From contig JAEWLI010000036.1 of NCBI GenBank assembly GCA_023393375.1, positions 1 through 28,725 of the forward strand: a stretch of 28,725 nt of DNA. The letters run 5' to 3'. The stretch comes from Bacteroidota bacterium. Lineage in GTDB: Bacteria > Bacteroidota > Bacteroidia > Cytophagales > Cyclobacteriaceae. Below are positions 22,237 to 28,725 of this stretch, piece by piece. The position numbers and the translations under genes were made by a program. Positions within the stretch are counted from its first letter, which is position 1. Every line of letters begins with the position of its first letter. A model generated the notes under the pieces. That model saw nothing but the letters and a program-made list of their open reading frames with translations, was not told where the DNA came from and made no database searches.

Positions 22237-24093
22237 ATGAAAAGATCCATTATTTTTATCGTGTTCTTGATGGGTGTCAAAATAGCTGCTGCACAAGAAG
22301 ATACCATCAGAACCATCGAAATGACCAACATTACCATCAGTGAAAACAGGTTTGATATTCCTTTTGCCGAAGCTTCCCGAAACATATCCATTATTAATTC
22401 AGATGACATTAAGCGTACATCAGCCAGAAGCATCCCGGAAGTGTTGTCATTTATTCCTGGAGTGGATATCCGGCAGCGAGGACCGTTAGGTGCTCAGGCC
22501 GATATCAGTATCAGGGGTGGGTCTTTTGAGCAGACACTGGTGTTGATAAATGGGATTAAAATGTCTGATCCACAAACCGGTCACCATGCATTGAGTTTGC
22601 CAATTAACATTCATAACATCGAAAGGGTGGAGGTATTAAAAGGGCCAGGAGCCAGGATTTTTGGTCAGAATGCTTTTAGTGGTGCTGTAAATTTTATTAC
22701 CAAAATTCCTGAAGATAGGGCATTGTTTTTCAATGCTTACGGAGGTGATTTTGGATTATATGGAGCTTCTATAGGTGTTTCTCTTCCTGAAACTAGTTAT
22801 AAGCAATATATATCCGTTTCTCAGGATATATCAGATGGATATCGCCATAACACTGATTTTGATATTAAAAATTTATTTTACCAGTCAGAATTCCAGGTTT
22901 CTAATGGACAGATCAGTATTCTTGGGGGTATAGTTGATCGGAAATTTGGTGCCAATGGATATTATGCCAATCCCTCGTACAGTGAACAATATGAAGAAGT
23001 AACCACATCTCTGGTAAGCGTTGGATATTCCGGTACTTTCGATAATGTAAATCTCAAGCCCCGGATTTATTGGCGCAGAAATCAGGACGATTATGTGTTT
23101 TTCAGAAACAGCCCATCCAGTTATAGAAATAATCATTTCACCAGTGTATGGGGAATTGAAATTAATTCGTCTATTGAAGGTGATTTAGGCACAACAGGTA
23201 TTGGATTAGAAATGAGAACCGAACAAATTATGGGTGACTGGGAACGGGGAGGTGAAGCTCAAAAAAGTAACCTCGATGGTTTTCATCGGGAGAAAGTTGG
23301 CTTATTTGCAGAACATAAGTTTAAATTACTGAACAATCATTTTCATGTCACTCCTGGCGTATTCCTAAATTATTACACTGATTTTGGATACAATGCTTTT
23401 CCTGGTCTTGACATTGGATTTAGCCCGGTAAAATTCCTGCGGATTTATGGCAACTGGGGTAAATCCTATCGTATTCCTACCTTTTATGACCAGCATTACA
23501 GTAGTCCGACGGAAGTGGGAAATCCTGACCTGAAACCTGAAACAGCTATGTCCTATGAAGGTGGCATACGGTTTATGAAAAAAGGCATAGTATTCGAAGG
23601 TAATTATTTTTACCAAAAGGCAGATGAGATCATTGACTGGACCATGATAGATTCAGTGTTTTATGCTCAAAATTTGTCAGATGTTCATACAAGAGGGGTT
23701 GAGTTCAGCCTTAATCTCAATTTCAAGGAAATAGCAGGGCCTGATTTTTTTATCGATCACATTTATTTGAGTTATAATCATATTAATGCCAATATAAAAC
23801 TACCAGAAACAGTAACATCCAGATATGTCTTAGACAATCTGAGTGATCAGATGATATTAGGAATTGGTCATAAAATCACAAGAAATCTAAACCATAATAT
23901 GAAAATAAGAAGGGTTGATCGGGTGAACCAACCTGCTTATTGGTTGTGGGATATAAAAGTAAATTATGATTGGAACGACCTGAGTATTTTCGGTGAAATT
24001 TCCAATCTCACAGATACACAATACATTGAAATAATGACACCTATGCCAGGAAGATGGTTTAGAATTGGAGCTAATTATGCACTAAAGTTCTAA
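22237..24093 (+). CDS. TonB-dependent outer membrane receptor, BtuB-like
   Basis: A 618-aa outer membrane receptor. It has a 19-residue signal peptide ending AAA-Q, a plug domain (about 45-150) with RSIPEVLSFIPGVDIR, ISIRGGSFEQTLVLING and ERVEVLKGPGARIFG, and a 22-strand-type barrel to the C terminus, ending in the aromatic residue Phe (NYALKF). There is no N-terminal carboxypeptidase-like domain, unlike SusC-type receptors. Size and plug pattern resemble BtuB-type small-molecule receptors. No cobalamin riboswitch was found in the 249-bp upstream region. An ECF-S-like membrane protein follows 91 bp downstream, which favours a vitamin or cofactor as substrate. Substrate not proven. Confidence 0.88.
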   Translation: MKRSIIFIVFLMGVKIAAAQEDTIRTIEMTNITISENRFDIPFAEASRNISIINSDDIKRTSARSIPEVLSFIPGVDIRQRGPLGAQADISIRGGSFEQTLVLINGIKMSDPQTGHHALSLPINIHNIERVEVLKGPGARIFGQNAFSGAVNFITKIPEDRALFFNAYGGDFGLYGASIGVSLPETSYKQYISVSQDISDGYRHNTDFDIKNLFYQSEFQVSNGQISILGGIVDRKFGANGYYANPSYSEQYEEVTTSLVSVGYSGTFDNVNLKPRIYWRRNQDDYVFFRNSPSSYRNNHFTSVWGIEINSSIEGDLGTTGIGLEMRTEQIMGDWERGGEAQKSNLDGFHREKVGLFAEHKFKLLNNHFHVTPGVFLNYYTDFGYNAFPGLDIGFSPVKFLRIYGNWGKSYRIPTFYDQHYSSPTEVGNPDLKPETAMSYEGGIRFMKKGIVFEGNYFYQKADEIIDWTMIDSVFYAQNLSDVHTRGVEFSLNLNFKEIAGPDFFIDHIYLSYNHINANIKLPETVTSRYVLDNLSDQMILGIGHKITRNLNHNMKIRRVDRVNQPAYWLWDIKVNYDWNDLSIFGEISNLTDTQYIEIMTPMPGRWFRIGANYALKF

Positions 24094-24184
24094 ACGATTT
24101 GTTAATTATGAAAAACAGACTTTGTTACGATTCATTTGATCGTTATATTAGCATAAGATTGATAAAGTACTAAATCTGAATATC

Positions 24185-24721
24185 ATGAAAAACGATAATA
24201 CACTCACCATTCATCCAGGCATATGGAGCAAATGGCATATTAAGACCACCTTATTGGCTTTAGTAGCCAGTGTAGTTTTCCCATTTTTGATACACTTAAT
24301 CCCTCCTGTTCAGGGTACACCCGTTGGTGCTATATTACTGGCGATGTTCTATGCACCATTCATTGCAGTTTTGGTATCCAGGTTGCATGTAGGGCTCATA
24401 GTGGCATTAGTGGCCCCTATATTAAATTCTTTAATAACTGGTCATCCAAATTGGTCGATCGTTCCCATTCTTACTATTGAACTGACTTTATTTGTAAGTG
24501 TAGTTTATTTGATCAACAAACAAAATAATAAGATCAAATGGTTGAGTGCCCCAATCGCCTACCTGGTAGTAAAAACCATTTCAGCTGCTTTGATATTATT
24601 GTTCCCGGTGTTGCTCAATGTACAACCCGCAGATTTTTGGATAAATTCTATTTCAAATGGCGTGATTGGCATAGTGGTTCTAACAATTATAAATATTCTT
24701 ATCATCAAGTTTAAATCGTGA
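24185..24721 (+). CDS. ECF transporter S-component-like membrane protein
   Basis: A 178-aa protein with five or six membrane helices (about 20-40, 47-64, 68-85, 91-111, 122-142 and 152-174) after a 20-residue soluble start. Size, topology and the GTPVGAILLAMFYAPFIAVLV segment (45-65) suggest the substrate-binding S subunit of an energy-coupling-factor vitamin transporter or a closely related DUF. It follows the BtuB-like receptor in the same direction, so the two may serve one substrate, with the receptor in the outer and this protein in the inner membrane. No A or T subunits are nearby. A terminator ends the unit. Confidence 0.6.
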   Translation: MKNDNTLTIHPGIWSKWHIKTTLLALVASVVFPFLIHLIPPVQGTPVGAILLAMFYAPFIAVLVSRLHVGLIVALVAPILNSLITGHPNWSIVPILTIELTLFVSVVYLINKQNNKIKWLSAPIAYLVVKTISAALILLFPVLLNVQPADFWINSISNGVIGIVVLTIINILIIKFKS

Positions 24722-24742
24722 TTAATTTCTTTATTTACTTTG

Positions 24743-24771
24743 AAGGCTTATGAATTTCATGAGCCTTTTTT
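24743..24771 (+). terminator. Intrinsic terminator after the ECF-S-like gene
   Basis: AAGGCTTATGA...TCATGAGCCTT forms a stem with one T-G pair, followed by a T-run to 24771. It starts 22 bp after the stop codon. Confidence 0.8.
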
Positions 24772-24902
24772 ATTTCGTCCCCCTGCTATTGAAATTTCAA
24801 TTTGTATGTAATATACCCTGATCAGATCATCCGTTAAGTTAAGTTCTGGTAGTTTTCTTGTCGAAAACCATATGTCTTTCAGAGAAGGATATATGGACTA
24901 AT

Positions 24903-25088
24903 ATGGGAATCTGGTTTTCAAATTGGGAATCGTTCCTATTTCAAGGCTCAGTTCAATTGTGGGAAATACCGATCTGGGATTTTATTTTTGGGATATTTTA
25001 TTTCGCTGTTTTCTCTTACATAACAACTGCCTTACCCGAAATTGATCTAAAGGCTCTTTTGAAAATCCTGAACTTTACATCATTATAA
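24903..25088 (+). CDS. Possible small membrane protein before the second TonB receptor
   Basis: A 61-codon frame with ATG at 24903 and TAA at 25086-25088, 11 bp before the receptor ATG. It encodes a Trp/Phe-rich N terminus (GIWFSNWESFLFQGS) and one likely membrane helix (FIFGIFYFAVFSYITTAL), then a short tail. Its frame extends back to 24858 using only a TTG. No family is recognised. It may be a real partner of the receptor, or chance coding in the leader. Confidence 0.35.
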   Translation: MGIWFSNWESFLFQGSVQLWEIPIWDFIFGIFYFAVFSYITTALPEIDLKALLKILNFTSL

Positions 25089-25099
25089 ATCAGTTGGGT

Positions 25100-27304
25100 A
25101 TGTCAAAAGGAGTAATAATATTTTTAGTCTTTGGGTTGTTGGCAAGTAGGGGTTGGACTCAAGAGGATACTGTTGATTATCACAGTTTGTCAATAGAAGA
25201 ATTGATGAACATTTCCGTAGTATCAGTATCTAAGAAATCTGAAAAGTTATTCGATAGTCCATTATCCGCAACGGTTATTACCAGGGAGGAGATACAGAGA
25301 TCCGGAGTCACTACCATTATGGAGGCTTTACGCCTGGCACCCGGTATGATAGTGAGGGAACAAACCAATGGAAGTTATGATATTCATGTAAGAGGTCTGG
25401 ACAATGTTCCTCCCTATACCAATTTTGTGATATCGACTAATGTTACTACTTTGGTCATGATAAATAACAGGCCAATTTTCAACTACTTGCAAGGTGGAAC
25501 ATTCTGGTCGGCATTACCTGTAGACCTGATCGATGTGGAAAGAATAGAAATAGTGAGGGGACCTTCTTCCACTCTCTATGGTCCAAATGCAGTGTCAGGT
25601 GTAATTAACATAATCACACGGCATCATCACGAAAAGCAAGGGTTAAATGCAGTAGCCAATGTAAAAACTGGAACATCCAATACCCAATTGGTAAATGGTA
25701 ACATAGGATATAAGTTCAACGATAGACTTAGCGGTGCAATCACTGGAAGCTATCAGCTCAGAGGTAGGGAATCATTATATTATGTGGCATCACAGGATAA
25801 GTGGTTTACTTCGGTAAAAGATTTACCTGAAAATCCTTTTTTCCCATCGAATCCCGAGTATCTGTTGCCAAACCCAACTAAGTCCCTGGATAAACATACT
25901 GTTAATGCCTACTTGAATTATACAAAAAGTGAGGATGTGAATCTTAATGTATCAATGGGTACACAGGGGTCTGAAGCTCAGATTCTGTTTTTCGAGAACT
26001 TTCTGACCAATTTCGCTACTATGGAATCCAACTCCCACTACATCAACGCTACGGGAAATATCAAGGGATTGAATGCTCAATTGGCTTATGTGAAAGGGTT
26101 CGAAAACCCTTCGCTGGATAGTGTTGGGGCAAATGGGTACGATTATTCTGTAGGAGATGCCTTTTTGGAATACCAATTGCCCATAAAGGGTATTTCTATC
26201 AAGCCCGGAGCAGCGTATAGAAATATTATGTATGATTATTCACGTCATGGTGAAGAATACACTGGCATGGTAGTAGGAAAAAAAAGATTGGAAACCTACA
26301 GTCTGTCAACCCGTATTGATTACAACCCTGTTGCCAACCTGAGAATTGCAGGTGGAGTACGGTTAGACAAGTGTACCTATCCTGACAAATTCTTTACTTC
26401 TTATCAGATAGCACCCACTTACAAGCTGCATAAAAACCATTTGGTAAGGGCTGTATATTCAAAAGCATACCGCTCCATATTTGTTCTGGACGCATATATG
26501 CAAGGGGAATTCAGGAATTATAGCCCTTTCGACAATACATGGTACGTAACCAGCATCTCAGGTAACCAAGATCTTCAACCTATTAGTTCGAAAATGTTCG
26601 AAATTGGATACAGGGTAATGGTGGCAGATAACCTGCAATTAGATATAGAAGCTTACCGCACGGAAACCGAAGATTTTCTGGGTTTTGTGGTAATGCCATC
26701 AAGTATTGAAGACGAACCAGTCAGGACTGTAACGACACCAAGTACGTTAAAAGAACTTCCATTGAAATCAATTCAAAGAGGGGTTACCCTATCAGCCAAT
26801 TATTTATTGGGAAAGGTGCAAATAAAGCCATTTGTAAGCATGCAAAAGACTGATTTGCTAAATTACAGTCCTTGGGGCCATATGCCGGATGCTTCTCCCA
26901 GTTTTGGAATGAGTCCAAACAATGATCCTTCTACCCAGAATATTTATTCAGGTATGGGTTCACGCATGGATCATAAATTTACGCCCAAATTTTATGGAGG
27001 TGGGTTCATCAACTGGAATGTAAATAAAAAGCTGAATGTAAACTTGAACACTTATTGGTTTTCGAAACAGACTTTTTATCATTCAGATAACTTGAATGAA
27101 CAATATAAATTAGTAAACCCGGAAATAGGTGTGGGGCGCATAGATCCAAAAGTATTGATCAATGCAAGTATCCAATATTCACCAATTGAAATGGTAACAT
27201 TGAATGTAACCTGCAAAAATCTGTTCAATAACGATTCAAGAGAGTTTTATACAGGTGACCAGATGGGAAGCATGATTATGGCTGGTATCGGTTTCAGATA
27301 TTAA
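25100..27304 (+). CDS. TonB-dependent outer membrane receptor, siderophore/colicin-receptor type
   Basis: A 734-aa receptor. The signal peptide (about 1-20) ends near RGWTQ. An N-terminal motif YHSLSIEELMNISVVSVSKK (26-45) precedes the plug; such SLEELMNI-V-SVSKK starts are common in CirA-like receptors and hold the TonB contact. The plug (about 50-170) includes ERIEIVRGPSSTLYGPNAVS, and the barrel ends MAGIGFRY with a terminal Tyr. No carboxypeptidase-like N-terminal domain is present and no SusD partner follows, so glycan uptake is unlikely. The substrate (iron chelate, copper or other) cannot be told. A terminator lies at 27342-27377. Confidence 0.87.
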   Translation: MSKGVIIFLVFGLLASRGWTQEDTVDYHSLSIEELMNISVVSVSKKSEKLFDSPLSATVITREEIQRSGVTTIMEALRLAPGMIVREQTNGSYDIHVRGLDNVPPYTNFVISTNVTTLVMINNRPIFNYLQGGTFWSALPVDLIDVERIEIVRGPSSTLYGPNAVSGVINIITRHHHEKQGLNAVANVKTGTSNTQLVNGNIGYKFNDRLSGAITGSYQLRGRESLYYVASQDKWFTSVKDLPENPFFPSNPEYLLPNPTKSLDKHTVNAYLNYTKSEDVNLNVSMGTQGSEAQILFFENFLTNFATMESNSHYINATGNIKGLNAQLAYVKGFENPSLDSVGANGYDYSVGDAFLEYQLPIKGISIKPGAAYRNIMYDYSRHGEEYTGMVVGKKRLETYSLSTRIDYNPVANLRIAGGVRLDKCTYPDKFFTSYQIAPTYKLHKNHLVRAVYSKAYRSIFVLDAYMQGEFRNYSPFDNTWYVTSISGNQDLQPISSKMFEIGYRVMVADNLQLDIEAYRTETEDFLGFVVMPSSIEDEPVRTVTTPSTLKELPLKSIQRGVTLSANYLLGKVQIKPFVSMQKTDLLNYSPWGHMPDASPSFGMSPNNDPSTQNIYSGMGSRMDHKFTPKFYGGGFINWNVNKKLNVNLNTYWFSKQTFYHSDNLNEQYKLVNPEIGVGRIDPKVLINASIQYSPIEMVTLNVTCKNLFNNDSREFYTGDQMGSMIMAGIGFRY

Positions 27305-27341
27305 GAATTTCATAAAATAATTTTATTCATACACGCATATT

Positions 27342-27377
27342 AAAAGATCCAGGGCAGCTATGCTCTGGATCTTTTTT
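27342..27377 (+). terminator. Intrinsic terminator after the second TonB receptor
   Basis: AAAAGATCCAG pairs with CTGGATCTTTT around a GC-containing inner stem, followed by a T-run. It lies 38 bp after the stop. Confidence 0.88.
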
Positions 27378-27472
27378 GTGAATTATGCCCTAATTAACGG
27401 TGGCTTCTATATTTTCGGTTAAACTTTATCCACTTTTTATCATTCATTGTTTATAACCTTGAATGTTTCATC

Positions 27473-27480
27473 TATTTTTG
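27473..27480 (+). promoter_or_regulatory. Predicted -7 element for the phosphoribosyltransferase-receptor unit
   Basis: TATTTTTG matches TAnnTTTG and lies 34 bp before ATG 27514. It falls inside the longest open frame, which argues against the upstream ATG at 27463. Confidence 0.5.
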
Positions 27481-27513
27481 TCTATCGGCCAATCTGGGAT
27501 TTATTCTATTGAT

Positions 27514-27918
27514 ATGATTGATATAGCGTTTACAGAAATCAGTAAAAAACTAAAGGAATTTAATTTTCCTGAATTTGATTTGGTGGTGGGTATTGCCAGA
27601 GGAGGTTTATTCCCTGCTATGCTTGTTGCTCACCAATTCGGTTGTCATTTAGAAATACTGACCTTTAATTACCGGGATGATTCCAATACACCTTTGTATG
27701 ATGAACCCAAATTTCTTTCCGGTTCGTTTGAAAATATTTCAAAAGATAAAAAAATCTTATTGATCGATGACGTTTCTGTTAGTGGAAAAACACTCGATGC
27801 GGTAAAAAAACTATTGCATGAATATCAGGTTATCACATTTGTTCTAAAGGGTAAAGCAGATTATGCATTATATACAGATATTAAAGAATGTGTAAACTGG
27901 CCATGGAAAATAAAATAA
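27514..27918 (+). CDS. Phosphoribosyltransferase-domain protein
   Basis: A 134-aa cytosolic type I PRTase. Seen directly: the FDLVVGIARGGLFPAML start of the fold (21-37) and the PRPP loop ILLIDDVSVSGKT (81-93) with its acidic pair. It is close to the small xanthine-guanine type PRTases and to orphan PRTase proteins. The base is not predictable because the hood region is short. The start at 27514 (MIDIAFTEIS) is preferred over 27463 because of the promoter position and the usual family start. It sits 5 bp before the next TonB receptor gene, with an alternative receptor start even overlapping it, so the two are cotranscribed. Confidence 0.8.
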   Translation: MIDIAFTEISKKLKEFNFPEFDLVVGIARGGLFPAMLVAHQFGCHLEILTFNYRDDSNTPLYDEPKFLSGSFENISKDKKILLIDDVSVSGKTLDAVKKLLHEYQVITFVLKGKADYALYTDIKECVNWPWKIK

Positions 27919-27923
27919 AACTT

Positions 27924-28725
27924 ATGTCTTTAAAATCAGCCATTTTAACCTTAATTATAGGTGCTTTTTATAACCTAACAGTTGCTCAGGAAACTGCTAA
28001 CGATAGTTTGCGGCAATATCAATTGGAACAGATAGTAATCACCGGAACACGGCTACCCCTGGAGAAAGGAAGGGTCCCATCAAGCATTACGGTAATAAAT
28101 GAAGAAGAAATACAAAGCCAGAACCAAACAAATGTGTTGAGCACTTTAGGTGCCCGCGTGCCAGGAGTATTTGTTGGACAGAGGGGAATGGTGGGGTTTG
28201 GTATCGGGCCACGGTCAGGAGGGGGGATCAGTATTCGGGGTTTGGGAACCAGCGGTGATCCATCCAATACGCGAACATTGGTTCTAATAGATGGTCAACC
28301 GCAGTTTATGGGGGTTTTTGGTCATCCGATTAATGATTCCTATCTTTCATCAGATATAGAAAGGGTAGAGGTGATTCGGGGGCCTGCTTCAATTTTATAT
28401 GGCTCCAATGCGATGGGAGGGGTAATCAACATCATCACTCGTCAACAACATAAGGATGGTTTATCATTGGGAGGAAGGGCTGTTTACGGCTCATTCAATA
28501 CGTTTGAAGCTGATGCATCAGCTGGTTACAAGAAAGACAGGTTCCACATCATGGGGGTTTTCAATCGAGTGCAAACTGAAGGGCATCGCAAAGACGCTGA
28601 TGATGACTTTAATACCACTTCAGGATATTTAAAAACCGGTTATCGATTATCAAATAGTTTGAATGCTTCTATAGATGCAAATATAGCAGAATCAAGGTTT
28701 TATGATCCAGGCACAGTAGAAAATC
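27924..28725 (+). CDS. TonB-dependent outer membrane receptor, 3' part outside window
   Basis: The frame is open from ATG 27924 to the right edge, 267 codons without a stop. An in-frame ATG at 27903, overlapping the previous gene, is also possible. The signal peptide is MSLKSAILTLIIGAFYNLTV-AQ. The TonB-contact region is LEQIVITGTRLPLEKGRVPS, and the plug shows SSITVINEEEI-like spacing, ISIRGLGTSGD, NTRTLVLIDGQP and ERVEVIRGPASILYGSNAMGG. The barrel begins after NIITRQQH. The plug pattern is that of BtuB/FecA-type receptors. It is translationally close to the PRTase gene. Confidence 0.88.
   Translation, partial: MSLKSAILTLIIGAFYNLTVAQETANDSLRQYQLEQIVITGTRLPLEKGRVPSSITVINEEEIQSQNQTNVLSTLGARVPGVFVGQRGMVGFGIGPRSGGGISIRGLGTSGDPSNTRTLVLIDGQPQFMGVFGHPINDSYLSSDIERVEVIRGPASILYGSNAMGGVINIITRQQHKDGLSLGGRAVYGSFNTFEADASAGYKKDRFHIMGVFNRVQTEGHRKDADDDFNTTSGYLKTGYRLSNSLNASIDANIAESRFYDPGTVEN

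Noticed and set aside
25100..27304. SusC-type glycan receptor
   Set aside because: There is no N-terminal carboxypeptidase-like domain and no SusD partner follows.

Overview
The window looks like a chromosomal segment of a member of the Bacteroidota, probably Cytophagales-like. It is AT-rich, has several TonB-dependent receptors, shows promoter elements matching the Bacteroidota TAnnTTTG motif, and carries an atypical (clade II, Sec-type) nitrous oxide reductase cluster. The genus cannot be fixed from the sequence alone. No rRNA, recognisable tRNA, CRISPR array or prophage was seen.

Positions 1-11665 form a nitrogen-oxide respiration and defence block. A polytopic NnrS-like membrane protein gene runs off the left edge and is divergent from a cysteine-free Crp/Fnr regulator. 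An island of hairpin repeats around a RAYT/IS200-type transposase follows, with a leftover 3' fragment of a second copy of the nos-operon lipoprotein gene. The nos operon runs leftward from about 9680: lipoprotein cytochrome c, lipoprotein NosZ, a membrane protein fused to NosL, NosD, NosF, NosY and a His-rich lipoprotein. Upstream of it are a DUF6448-like gene and, divergently, ric (di-iron iron-sulfur repair) with an Rrf2/NsrR-like regulator. Two DNA codes stand out. TATGAT-N4-ATCATA palindromes precede the nos operon and lie between the Crp/Fnr and NnrS-like genes. A paired AATAAAAGA-N8-TCTTTTATT operator lies between ric and the DUF6448 gene. The inferred circuit is a Crp/Fnr-type NO sensor that switches on N2O reduction, and an Rrf2 NO sensor that derepresses iron-sulfur repair.

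Positions 11666-19256 are mixed housekeeping and envelope genes: small membrane proteins, a penicillin-acylase-family Ntn hydrolase, a class V aminotransferase homologue that lacks the expected PLP lysine, a terminator-ended noncoding stretch, a DUF1328 mini-protein, a YvlD/holin-IV-like membrane protein and a GT4-type glycosyltransferase.

Positions 19257-28725 hold proBA (proline biosynthesis) behind a perfect 23-bp palindrome, a BtuB-like TonB receptor followed by an ECF-S-like membrane protein, a second TonB receptor, a small phosphoribosyltransferase, and a third TonB receptor cut by the right edge. Terminators separate most of these units.
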